From: Tritrichomonas foetus
Lineage: Eukaryota; Parabasalia; Tritrichomonadida; Tritrichomonadidae
Direction of reading: 5' to 3'
Assembly: GCA_001839685.1 (NCBI GenBank)
Contig: MLAK01001267.1
Location: 1 to 23,743, forward strand
DNA: 23,743 bases
The notes beneath the pieces are model-generated. The model ran no database searches. It worked only from the letters and a program-made list of their open reading frames with translations, and was not told the DNA's origin. A program made the translations under genes and the position numbers. Below, one piece after another: positions 7,701 through 16,036 of the stretch; the first letter of the stretch is position 1; every line of letters begins with the position of its first letter.

Positions 7701-8968
7701 AACTTTTCATGGTCAATAGAATTTTTAATGGATTCAGCGCATGTAAATATACCATTAGCCGCTTTTCACCACAATTCATCATAAGCCAGCCACAACTTTT
7801 AAGCTTTGTTTTAGGAAAACCTCCTGAAAAACCTAGCAATAAGAAAGGCACTGTTGAAGAATCTGTTATTAATTCATCACCTGATTCAATTCTTGCTATT
7901 GATGAAGATTTGACTATCAATTCAATGAATCCTGCAACGAAAGAAATCTTTGGTTACAACATGGAACAGCTTGTTGGTCAAAACTTGTTAACTATTTTGC
8001 CATCAACATCTGAAGAAAGTGAAGAAAGCAATAACAGTCAATTCTACCATCAATTTGCTTTAATGAAAGCTGGGCAAGTTGGTATGACATACAGTTGCCA
8101 AGTTGCTGGTGAAAAAGATGATGGAACCCCAATTACATTGGATGCAACATTATTTGGTATTAATAATGGTGAAAGTTTTACATTGATTATGCATGATATG
8201 ACAGCTGTTATGAAAGCTCAACTTCATGTTGAAGAAGCTAAAAAGAAAGCAGAAAAGCTTCTTTATCAAATTTTACCAAGAGACATAGTTAATCGTATTA
8301 ATCAAGGTGAAACAGAAATTTCATTTAATGTTCAATCTGCTACCATTATTTTTGTTGATATTGTTCGTTTCAGTGAATATTCTGCATCTTTATCAGCCAA
8401 ACAAATTATGCAAAACCTTGGTTTAATCTTCAAATCATTTGATGATATTTTAAACAAATATGAAACAATGACAAAAATTAAACTAATTGGTGACATTTAC
8501 ATGGCCGCGGCTGGCTTATTCCATCCGAATATTGGTGGTGATGTTCATGCTGGTGAAGTTGTAAGTTTCGCTATTGAAGCATTAAAAGCACTTGATGAAG
8601 TAAATCACCAACTTGAATCGAACTTACAAATCAGAATTGGAATTAATTCTGGTGGACCTTTAATTGCTGGTGTTTTGGGTATAGATAAACCCCTTTTTGA
8701 TATCATTGGTGATCCAATTAACGTTGCATCAAGACTTCAAAGTACAGATTTACCTAACCACATTCAGATTTCACAAGGTACTTATGATTTGTTGAAATAT
8801 AAAGGATTTTCAATTATCGAGAGAGGTGAAATCCAGCTAAAAGGAAAAGGACTTCAAATGGCATATTTCGTCAATCCTGAAGAAACTCAGAACATCATTA
8901 TGGAACATCTTTCTAACCTACAACTGTCACAATATATTACACCTTCAGAAGATGCCCTTGCATCATAA
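4796..8968 (+). CDS. Multi-membrane adenylyl cyclase with PAS domain (class III catalytic domain)
   Basis: It makes cAMP from ATP at the membrane, probably as a sensor. In the 1,390 residues: five hydrophobic segments at 9-154; a cytoplasmic helical, TPR-like region at about 165-440; membrane segments near 449-472, 665-688, 748-768 and 952-972, enclosing two probable extracytoplasmic domains (473-664 and 769-951); a PAS domain (about 1020-1135); a charged linker; and the class III cyclase domain (about 1180-1365). Catalytic residues are complete: metal Asp1188 (FVDIVRFSE) and Asp1233 (KLIGD), adenine-selecting Lys1229 and Asp1302 (FDIIGD), transition-state Asn1309 and Arg1313 (INVASR), and Lys1349 (LKGKG). 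Having both half-sites in one chain implies an active homodimer. Lys/Asp, not Glu/Cys, indicates ATP rather than GTP. The true N-terminus probably lies upstream at 4274, beyond the in-frame TAA, so the ATG at 4796 may be only the first Met after the break. The family is large in trichomonads. Confidence 0.9.
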   Translation: MMKEKSAVNILIFALAFISFCIQLLIQYLIQEISSMTPFLPNNTYASWNGNCQMLLYFYASIFSFLMYAFENFPLYYNAVLTAIVDVALFFVIRYPLQFIYFQMSTNAGSTAVFLSVPFFSLFGLLKIIDPLYRIFIPFLIFFVNLLLSKIFLEILKKKVMKSYEFSTEYKALRSVHVQIQLDPEEFITFNLLRSIAGVHSSTSMIVKLARILALFPHESQLLNQFITMLFHRTDMNLAERFAFFQIRRVHILRQSSASSQMNEQLLEVQKVTGQINKTMQEYWLRISDGKQQVTLESLVNLDKEIQKANLICLEATSKYPNSASFLREYAKFLIESKGDYIEGTKVFVDADQIENGQHSVYDYAFRMFVNCFPMYLKKKILDYRGKKIVKTIRSGSSVNSSSQNSTNAFMSENQLEEEAIKVIEFPKLRFALQRALEVLSNPYLVTIKTMIIILMMFLAVLLFGLLFAFSNTFDRHRLVLEVLSDASDIKTSLANLYFQMSIQLATITGLMPSKDAINGFLEFNETDEPHSADLFGDPLDMLYTWSDTGINNLNKLSRTLSEVAAQFEIFDFVLDNFYGLKPYTFCNNTGFMRQPANVQGSSIIAMLYERFISFTGLTQATWHDSPELCEIIGNIDSAMNLLADIILNFIERGDSIIVEDTKRFVIIGSVLIVLVLIIFIVPFTYSFITFKRHFIGYTVMVKSLPREGIMNASIPIMKKSNEDIKVAASSNIFDSMQKPFVVMPINLVNATIVTLAMIISCFIILLNSSKTYSQLNRWFMDSTERSAASLQSIAIGTIGAVILKRGPFSLNSVSSISLREKFINKTEDVIVYHRELLYENNSARHFSQEIEKISFKNNCQNEIGNIGMHKSYRCEGIDRLLLAYQRFQIDFLGEFYKSANPMLGLNPLNTMEYVHMVHLVTYHAFPLMNEFNSILKDGFEIEGKNFSTTFYPVIIVLFCIAFLIQIYQLFMVNRIFNGFSACKYTISRFSPQFIISQPQLLSFVLGKPPEKPSNKKGTVEESVINSSPDSILAIDEDLTINSMNPATKEIFGYNMEQLVGQNLLTILPSTSEESEESNNSQFYHQFALMKAGQVGMTYSCQVAGEKDDGTPITLDATLFGINNGESFTLIMHDMTAVMKAQLHVEEAKKKAEKLLYQILPRDIVNRINQGETEISFNVQSATIIFVDIVRFSEYSASLSAKQIMQNLGLIFKSFDDILNKYETMTKIKLIGDIYMAAAGLFHPNIGGDVHAGEVVSFAIEALKALDEVNHQLESNLQIRIGINSGGPLIAGVLGIDKPLFDIIGDPINVASRLQSTDLPNHIQISQGTYDLLKYKGFSIIERGEIQLKGKGLQMAYFVNPEETQNIIMEHLSNLQLSQYITPSEDALAS

Positions 8969-9290
8969 TTATGTAATTTAAATAAAATTGTTATATTTTG
9001 GGATCTCTCTTTCATTTTCCTTTTTTTGATTTGCGAGAACAAACCACTGTATTTACAAACAAATCAGATGAATATTATCGAAGTACAATGAGTTCAAAAT
9101 ATTTTATGATATCATATAATCAAGCTGGACTTGTTAAAAAAAGAAATATTAATAAGAATAATATTATTTTCTATTCAGCATTTCAAAAAAATTATCGATT
9201 TTATTTTTTTAAAAAAATAAAAAACAATGAAAAATGATTTATATACAATTTATTATATCAAACACAAACAATAAAGAAAGTTATAAAAAA
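8969..9290. other. Convergent spacer between cyclase and kinase
   Basis: This is AT-rich tail-to-tail DNA with A and T runs (for example 9200-9225). A 79-codon plus-strand frame (8998-9237) starts at TTG, is Lys/Asn/Phe-rich and is not supported. No other feature was seen. Confidence 0.5.
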
Positions 9291-10607
9291 CTACTGCATA
9301 ATCATTTCCGATGGGGTAGAAATCCCGTCAAAGTTGAAGTCAGCAAACATGGCCGAACATCCAAAAACAGGTGATGCGAATGAATCGTAAGCTCTTTCAC
9401 TTGTAAACATTCGATCAAAATATCGTGTGTCTGTTGGTCTATCCAATGTTGGTACAAAATCAGGTTTGTATTCTCTTTTCATAACTTTTTCAAAATCAAT
9501 TTCATTGAAAAATTCGTGGGAAATTATTTCTTCATATCCACCTCTTCTTTCTGGATTTTTTGCGAGAAGCATTTCTATGAATGACACTGCAGTAGGATCA
9601 GCATTAAGTGGATAAGTAACACTACTTGTTAATATTCTCCCATAAATCTTATTCAAATTCTCGTCGAAAAATGGAGTTTTCTTATATAACATTTCATATG
9701 CCAAAATGCCGAATGACCACCAATCAACACTATATGTATATTTTTCTCGCTTGACCATTTCAGGAGCCACAAATTCTGGTGTTCCACAAAAAGTGGAAGT
9801 AGTTTGATTATCTGGCTCTAAAATTTTGGCCAAACCAAAATCAATTAATTTGACATAGCCATCATTTCGAAACAATACATTTTCTGGCTTTAAGTCTCGA
9901 TAAATCAAGTTTTGCATATGAAGGTGATGAAGTGCTAAGCAAAGTTGGGCAAGAATTAGTTTGATATCAAACATGGTTAATAAATTTGGGGTATTTGATA
10001 ATAATGTTAATAAATCACCACCCGGCAAATATTCCATTCCTATATAGAATTTTGTTGCTGATTGAAAAGCAAATTTTAAATCCACTACAAATGGGCTGTG
10101 ATATAAGCCCTTCATAATATTGATTTCACCCAAAATAATATCAGTGTGGTGATCCATCATTAAGGGGGCTTTATGAATACTTTTTATTGCGAAAAGATTT
10201 TTCGTCTTCTTTTCTTGATAGAGCGACACTTTTCCAAAAAATCCTCGGCCGATTACAGATATGGCTTTGAAATTAGTGATCGAAATGCTCGATGAGCAGT
10301 TACATATGGAGGATTTCAAGGCAACAACCCATTGAAGGATTTCTTCTTCATTATTGGATTTGAATAATAAAAAATCCGAATTTAAGCAGATTGAGAACCC
10401 AACGTACTTGCGGTGGTTAATTAATTCGATTTTTACGGTTTTATCGAGAATGATTGTTTGAACAGGTTGAAGAGAAAAATTATTTTTTCGAATATAAAAT
10501 TCATTGAATTGTAGCTCGCAAAAGCAACGATGCCAGATTCCAAAGAAACTCGATTTTTTGAACAGCCATCCTCTCCAGTATAGCCCGCAGTTATAGCCTG
10601 TAGCCAT
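9291..10607 (-). CDS. AGC-family Ser/Thr protein kinase with N-terminal PH domain (Akt/PKB-like)
   Basis: This 438-residue kinase has the Akt layout. A PH domain (about 5-105, GLYWRGWLFKKSS to the LQWVVALKSS helix) probably binds phosphoinositides. The kinase domain (about 120-375) has GRGFFGKV, catalytic Lys142 (AIKSIHK), YRDLKPEN with Asp238, DFGLAK with Asp256, and activation-loop Thr272 in STFCGTPEF, the PDK1 site position. An AGC tail with TDTRYFDRMF and a C-terminal hydrophobic motif follows. That motif reads F421-A-D-F424-N425-F426, so the usual phosphorylated Ser/Thr is Asn. In the PH domain only one Arg follows the conserved Trp (WHRCF), where Akt has WRPRYF. All catalytic residues are present, so it should be active. 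The ATG fits the family start. The gene converges on the cyclase and diverges from the flippase. Confidence 0.93.
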   Translation of the reverse strand: MATGYNCGLYWRGWLFKKSSFFGIWHRCFCELQFNEFYIRKNNFSLQPVQTIILDKTVKIELINHRKYVGFSICLNSDFLLFKSNNEEEILQWVVALKSSICNCSSSISITNFKAISVIGRGFFGKVSLYQEKKTKNLFAIKSIHKAPLMMDHHTDIILGEINIMKGLYHSPFVVDLKFAFQSATKFYIGMEYLPGGDLLTLLSNTPNLLTMFDIKLILAQLCLALHHLHMQNLIYRDLKPENVLFRNDGYVKLIDFGLAKILEPDNQTTSTFCGTPEFVAPEMVKREKYTYSVDWWSFGILAYEMLYKKTPFFDENLNKIYGRILTSSVTYPLNADPTAVSFIEMLLAKNPERRGGYEEIISHEFFNEIDFEKVMKREYKPDFVPTLDRPTDTRYFDRMFTSERAYDSFASPVFGCSAMFADFNFDGISTPSEMIMQ

Positions 10608-10624
10608 ATGATTTGATATTTTCC

Positions 10625-10630
10625 AAATGA
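10625..10630 (-). promoter_or_regulatory. Candidate initiator (Inr) of the AGC kinase gene
   Basis: On the minus strand TCATTT (10630 to 10625) matches TCA(+1)Y(T/A). The +1 A would be at 10628, giving a 21-base leader to the ATG at 10607, in the usual trichomonad range. Confidence 0.45.
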
Positions 10631-11386
10631 TAGTTTATCGTTTAGTTAAACCTATCTTAGAAAAATTCTATAGTTAAACAAAATTTAACATTGAAAAATA
10701 CATCATTTAGTACTTTTTCATTCAAATCTGCCAAAAAAACATCGATTATTTATCATTGAATTTTCCCAATTTTGGTTAGATGTGTATTATTGAAATAATA
10801 AATTGAGTTTTGGAATGTTCACAAAGTTATTAAAATATATGAAAAAGTTATATAATGAAAAATAAAATTTTCTATACATCAGTTAGCTCTCACTTAATGT
10901 AATCTGATTTTGCTACATACGATAAGCAATATCACTTACTTCAGTTGCCCTCAGTGGAGTGACGTATGTAATATATAATATTCTCATGATTTTATGTAAT
11001 ATTAAGTGTAAAAGCGAAATAAATTTGATTTCATTCCTAACCAGTGAGTTTATCACTTGCTGGATAATTCTATTTTTTTCTTTGTTCTTATGAAAAAGTT
11101 TTATTTCCGGATTGAAACATTGTAAACGTATAGAAAAAAAAGGATTTAGTTTTTATTTATTTTCACAAAATATTGAAATCCATCTGAAAAAATTCGTGGC
11201 CAGAAAATTGTGATGGGATTATTCAATTTGGACTTAACCGTTCTCAAATTCTGGATTATTTATCAAAAAGTTTCTTTTTCTCAATTTTAACATTTTTATT
11301 TATTTCCAATTTTGTCATTTGACATTTTTTCGATCGGAAACTGTTGTCACTTTTATACCATTTATAACCCATTTTCTATTTTCTCG
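10631..11386. other. Divergent intergenic region between kinase and flippase
   Basis: AT-rich, with no recognised gene. It contains the nested inverted repeat at 10891-11008, which lies in a locally more GC-rich island (about 10915-10970). The rest is featureless apart from A and T runs. Confidence 0.5.
10891..11008. repeat. Nested inverted repeat in intergenic DNA
   Basis: The outer arms are CACTTAAT (10891-10898) and ATTAAGTG (11001-11008). The inner arms are TACATACG (10914-10921) and CGTATGTA (10963-10970). Both pairs are exact 8-base reverse complements and nest around a loop that contains CACT and AGTG. The block could fold as a cruciform or a structured transcript, or be a small decayed element. 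No known RNA family is recognised. Confidence 0.4.
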
Positions 11387-11644
11387 TTAACGAATACTAA
11401 TTCCTTTGTTATATTTTGTTACTACTGAAAAATCTAATTTATCACTATTATCCTTTTCATATCCCATATTTTCCACAATATCGTATATCATTCCATTTGG
11501 ATAATTGTGGTGATAAATGGTCATCATTTTTTTACCGAACTTGTCACTTTCTCCAACAATTTTGTCATTTCTCGATAAGTGAACAGATAAGATCATAAAT
11601 TTTCGATCGTCTTCTACACAATATCCAACTTTTTCTATATACAT
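11387..11644 (-). CDS. Possible small ORF, 85 residues, function unknown
   Basis: An ATG at 11644 opens an 85-codon frame ending in TAA at 11387. The product starts MYIEKVGYCVEDDRKF and contains GKKMMTIYHHNYPNG. Codons show the purine-first, pyrimidine-last bias of real genes, and the composition is balanced, unlike chance frames in this DNA. It belongs to no family I recognise. Its ATG is only 13 bases from that of the divergent flippase, so the two would share one tiny promoter, with each gene's upstream elements lying inside the other. That is unusual and lowers confidence. It may be a gene, a remnant or chance. Confidence 0.33.
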   Translation of the reverse strand: MYIEKVGYCVEDDRKFMILSVHLSRNDKIVGESDKFGKKMMTIYHHNYPNGMIYDIVENMGYEKDNSDKLDFSVVTKYNKGISIR

Positions 11645-11657
11645 CAAAGAAATATAA

Positions 11658-14600
11658 ATGAGAGAGAATCTATTAGATGGAAATGCAGATGCTCCTCAAT
11701 ACGACGAATTCGATATTGGGAGTACCCAATTTTTGAAAGGCATTCAGCCCGATAACTACGTTCGAACAACTCGTTATACAGTCTTCAGTTTTATTCCATT
11801 AACGATATTAGAAAATTTTAAACGCGTTGCAAACATTTATTTTCTGTTAATGACAGTCGTTGCATTTATGCCGTGGTCACCCATCACTCCAGTTGTTCAA
11901 GTGTTGCCTCTAATGTTTGTCATTGCCATATCAATGTTGAAAGAATTAATTGAAGATTTATTTCGATTCAGATCAGATAGAATGTATAATTCTATTCTTT
12001 TTGAAGTTTTCCGCGGCGGTTCATTTTTGAAAATCCGATCATCTGATATTCGACCTGGCGACCTAATTCGTATTCAAAGTAATGTTGAAATGCCTGCTGA
12101 TGTTTTAATATTGACAACTTCAGAGCCAGGAAATCTTTGCTTTGTTAATGAAGTCAACCTGAATGGTGAAACTGCAATTAAACAAAGAAAAGCACTTCCT
12201 TACTATTCGCACTTATCAGTGCCAGATGATGTTCACACCATTAAAGGTCATATAACAATTCCTATGCCCTGTAAAGATTTAAGAAGATTAGATGGTACTT
12301 TGACAGTCAATGGAAACCAGCTATCTTTCCAAATGAAAAACTGTGTTCTGAAGGGAACATTTATGGCACATACACAATGGGCTGTTGGTGTGGCTCTTTA
12401 CACTGGACATGATACAAGAATCATTCAGAATCAAAGGCATCCACCACACAAAACTTCACAACTCGATAAAAGATTGAATTGGATTGTAGGTTTTGATTTC
12501 GCTTTTAATATCGCCGTTGTTGTTTTATCAACTGTAATGTCAATGATTAGAGATAAAACATTAAAATTTGCTTTTGTCAAACCCCTAGAACAAACTTTCT
12601 CAGTGAGCTTACAAATGTTTACTTCATTTGCTTTAATTTTTTCATATATGATACCTATTTCCTTATATGTGACTATTGAATTTGTTAGATTCTTCCAAAG
12701 ATGGACCTTCAGTTCTGATTTAGGAATGTACTCACGTGAGCTTGGTTTTTGTCAACCAAACAATTCTAATTTGAATGAAGAATTGGGTCAAATTGAACAT
12801 GTCTTTTCTGATAAAACCGGAACATTAACCGAAAATCGAATGAAATTTGTTCAGCTGTCTGCTAGAGGAACGATTTATGATATTGAATCTGATAAAGAAC
12901 ATGTTAAAGAATTAGTTGGACAAGAACGAGCACTGAATGAAATTTTAGCATGTATTGCAATTTGCCATTCTGTTATCATTTCTGCAGATGGATTTTCATC
13001 TGAATCGCCCGATGAAGAAGCTTTAGTAACAACTGCTTCTGAATTGAATGCTAAATTCGTTCAAAGGGTTCCAGAAGAATCAATATCGATTGAACTTGGT
13101 GGAAATCTTTCAAGATTCCAACTTTTGCAAACAATTGAATTTGATTCTGATCGAAAGCGAATGTCTGTGATAGTTAAGGCGCCAAATGGCCAAATCATTT
13201 TATATACCAAAGGTGCAGATACAATTATGCAAAACTTATTTTCATCAAACGAAGATGAAGCTGCACTTTTACAGATGCGTGACCAAGTTGATTCTTGGGC
13301 TGAACAAGGACTTCGAACACTTGTTTGTGGTTGGAGATTGATCAGTGATGAAGAATGGACCGATTTTTCACAAAGAATGCAAAGTGCCACTGTTGAAATG
13401 GAGAATCGTGAACAGAAAATGAAGGATGTTGGTGCAACAATTGAACATGATTTAATTTTACTTGGTGCTGTTGCAATTGAAGATGAACTTCAACCAAATG
13501 TTGCCGATACAATGAGCTATTTGGCACTTATGGGAATTAAATTATGGATTTTAACCGGTGATAAACATGAAACTGCAGTATCAATTGCAAAATCCACAAA
13601 TGTGATTACACCTGAATGCAGAATTTTTGAAATTCTTTCAAATGATCCAAACGAAGCTCAAACAGTTTTAACAAACATAAAACAACAACATGGAACTTCA
13701 GTATTGGTTTTATCACCGGACTCGCTTGAATATATAACAAATGAACAACCGAAAATGCTTGCAGAGTTTGGTGATTTATGTCGTTCTGTTATTTGTTTCA
13801 GAATGTCGCCATTTTTGAAGAGTAAAGTTGTGGAAACAATGCAAACTCATACAAAGAAGACGTGTCTTGCAATTGGTGATGGAGCTAATGATGTAAATAT
13901 GATTCAAACTGCAAATGTTGGAATTGGAATTATTGGAAGGGAAGGAAGACAAGCTGCATCAAATAGTGATTTCGCAATTACTAGATTTAAGCATTTGAAA
14001 CGTTTACTTGCAGTTCATGGAAGACTATCACTTGTTCGCCTTTCAGGTGTCATTCGCTATATGATATATAAGAACATCGTTTTTTGTTTTCCGCATCTTT
14101 GGTACTTCATGTATACAAACTGGTCTCCTGCAACATTGTTTGATGGATGGCTTCTCGCTACTTATAATCTTATTTGGACCATTTTCCCACCAGGTGAATA
14201 TGGTTTCTTCGAGCAAGATGTTTCATTTATGTCATTGATGAGGCATCCTGTTATTTATAGAGAAACTCGAAGTGGAAAATATTTATCATGGTATAGATTT
14301 GCATTGGAAGTGATTAATGGTATTTATCAATCGTTCATTCTCTTTTATTTCAATTTAATGCTTCCTTCTAACACTATCATTAATTCTCGTGGATATACTG
14401 ATGGGCAAGTTACATCAGGTGTTCAACTTTTTGTTGGAATTGTTATTGTTGTTGATATGCAAACAATGATTCGATCACATCATTGGAATGTATTCTTGTT
14501 TTTGGGTGTAGTTGTATCTATTTTAATATTTTTCTTGTTTAATCTTCCTTATGGATCATTCGCATCATTAGTGCCACAGATGTATTTTGTTCCACAAACA

Positions 14601-14768
14601 CTTTTCACAATGTATCAACCTTATTTGTCACTTTTAATCTCAGTGATTGCTTGTTTAGCACCTGAAGCAATTTTCAGTTACTTAAAGGGAATGTGGTTCC
14701 CATCATTCACTAGAATTATTCGAGAATCAGAACTTATTGAAGCCAGCGGAAACAAACACAAATATTAG
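11658..14768 (+). CDS. P4-type ATPase, phospholipid flippase
   Basis: This P4-ATPase moves phospholipids from the outer to the inner leaflet of a membrane, using ATP. The 1,036 residues carry the family signatures in order: an N-terminal block with RTTRYTVFSFIPLTILENF and RVANIYFLL; the actuator domain with N169-G170-E171; the P4-specific PISL motif in membrane segment 4 (333-336); the phosphorylated Asp385 in DKTGTLTENRM; SPDEEALV in the nucleotide domain; ILTGDKHETA; and the hinge GDGANDVNMI (Asp741, Asn744, Asp745). The C-terminal membrane region starts with YGFFEQDVS and a P4-like NGIYQSFILFYF. P4 enzymes normally have DGET in the actuator loop; here it is NGET, with the dephosphorylating Glu kept. 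No long regulatory tail is present. The start is clear, since the conserved RYT block lies about 40 residues in. The 5' leader has no good initiator match. Confidence 0.95.
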   Translation: MRENLLDGNADAPQYDEFDIGSTQFLKGIQPDNYVRTTRYTVFSFIPLTILENFKRVANIYFLLMTVVAFMPWSPITPVVQVLPLMFVIAISMLKELIEDLFRFRSDRMYNSILFEVFRGGSFLKIRSSDIRPGDLIRIQSNVEMPADVLILTTSEPGNLCFVNEVNLNGETAIKQRKALPYYSHLSVPDDVHTIKGHITIPMPCKDLRRLDGTLTVNGNQLSFQMKNCVLKGTFMAHTQWAVGVALYTGHDTRIIQNQRHPPHKTSQLDKRLNWIVGFDFAFNIAVVVLSTVMSMIRDKTLKFAFVKPLEQTFSVSLQMFTSFALIFSYMIPISLYVTIEFVRFFQRWTFSSDLGMYSRELGFCQPNNSNLNEELGQIEHVFSDKTGTLTENRMKFVQLSARGTIYDIESDKEHVKELVGQERALNEILACIAICHSVIISADGFSSESPDEEALVTTASELNAKFVQRVPEESISIELGGNLSRFQLLQTIEFDSDRKRMSVIVKAPNGQIILYTKGADTIMQNLFSSNEDEAALLQMRDQVDSWAEQGLRTLVCGWRLISDEEWTDFSQRMQSATVEMENREQKMKDVGATIEHDLILLGAVAIEDELQPNVADTMSYLALMGIKLWILTGDKHETAVSIAKSTNVITPECRIFEILSNDPNEAQTVLTNIKQQHGTSVLVLSPDSLEYITNEQPKMLAEFGDLCRSVICFRMSPFLKSKVVETMQTHTKKTCLAIGDGANDVNMIQTANVGIGIIGREGRQAASNSDFAITRFKHLKRLLAVHGRLSLVRLSGVIRYMIYKNIVFCFPHLWYFMYTNWSPATLFDGWLLATYNLIWTIFPPGEYGFFEQDVSFMSLMRHPVIYRETRSGKYLSWYRFALEVINGIYQSFILFYFNLMLPSNTIINSRGYTDGQVTSGVQLFVGIVIVVDMQTMIRSHHWNVFLFLGVVVSILIFFLFNLPYGSFASLVPQMYFVPQTLFTMYQPYLSLLISVIACLAPEAIFSYLKGMWFPSFTRIIRESELIEASGNKHKY

Positions 14769-15567
14769 ATGGTCTATAAGAAAGAAGGACAAAACCAATA
14801 TTTATATTAAATTTTTATTTATTTTATTCTATTTTGACTATTTATTAATTTTAAGATAAGTTATAGTCCATCAAATGTTTTATTTTTTAAAAAAATCAAT
14901 ATGAACTGGTAAAATGATAAAATAAAATCATTTTGAAACATGAATCATTTTATCAAAATTCGCAATGATCAAAATGTGTCTGCTGTTTTAAATAAATCTC
15001 GACAACATCATCATTTCTTTTTCGTTGTGTATGAAGCACAGGTGTTTCTTTAGTGTTAATTCAGAATCTCTCATGAAAAAAGAACGAAGATTATGAATGA
15101 AAAATTAAGTTATATTTGCTATTGTAGCTAAGGATATTATTTATGAATTTCTCATTAAATGATTTTCTTCTTCCATTGTCGTGCTGAGTTCATCTCAGGA
15201 ATTATAAACATTTTTAAGATCTTCATGTTGTTGTGAAAAAGTTGTCTTAAATCCATTCTAACATTTCTTTACTACGAGTAAATACGTTGGAAATATAGCG
15301 ATTATATAAAGTTTAATATGTATTGAGCGTATCAAAAGAAAATTTAGAAAAATCGTTTACTATCAGAATTGTACAAAGTTTTTTTGTCACTCATTGCACT
15401 GAATCACATGTAATACTATTCATAGTAAAAGTATCTATGTTCTTAGCAATCAATTTAAATGGTTAAAATTCAAATTTCTAAAATAAAAACAAATATTTGT
15501 CTAATCAAGCTTAATTATTTTTATTTCCACCAACAATGATACTTCTTTGGAATTATATATAAATCTA
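14769..15567. other. Intergenic region between flippase and ankyrin pseudogene
   Basis: AT-rich DNA of about 800 bases, containing the 3' end of the flippase and sequence beyond the decayed ankyrin gene. I looked for further ankyrin remnants and saw none that I could support. No RNA gene or repeat was recognised. Confidence 0.45.
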
Positions 15568-16036
15568 TTAAAATAAACTTTTTACCTTTTCAATATTATC
15601 TATGATTTCTTGATTCTCAATAAAACATTTCATAAATGGGAATGACTCATTATTCAAGTAATGAAGTGGTGTTTTTCCATTTGAAAAAAATAAAACTTTT
15701 TTATAAATAATTAATAAATGTCATAAATCATTATTTTCACTCTTTTGTCTGAAAGAAGTATTTGTATACAGTTATACAAATTACGGTAAAATGCAATATG
15801 AAGAGGAGTGTAGCCATTAATATAGATCAAACATCATTATCTTGAATATTTAAATCAATATTGTGAATCTCAAGACAGAATTTAAGTTCATAACCAAAAT
15901 CATGATCGCAAAGTGTATGAATGAAAGTTTTTCCTTGATCATGAAATTACAAAATAAAACATTTATAGCATTCCAATTTAATTCATTTTGTTTTTGTAAA
16001 ATTTTAAAACGGTCATAACCTTTCTGTCCACCAAGT
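15568..16036 (-). pseudogene. Decayed 3' tail of the ankyrin-repeat gene
   Basis: Ankyrin-like pieces continue past the last open frame but in shifting frames. From 16062 down, the minus strand encodes NPLLFGFKLGGQKGYDRFK. HDQGKTFIHTLCDHDFGYEL lies at 15943-15827, ending in TGA. INGYTPLHIAFYRN with QILLSD lies at 15821-15711, ending in TAA. NGKTPLHYLNNESF with MKCFIENQEIID lies at about 15681-15568. TPLHIA and TPLHYL are classic ankyrin signatures. The need for repeated frame changes and stops shows an eroded gene end that once extended at least to 15568. Confidence 0.75.

Noticed and set aside
8998..9237. 79-codon plus-strand frame after the cyclase
   Set aside because: Starts at TTG, is rich in Lys/Asn/Phe/Tyr with A-run-encoded lysines, and is not coding-like.
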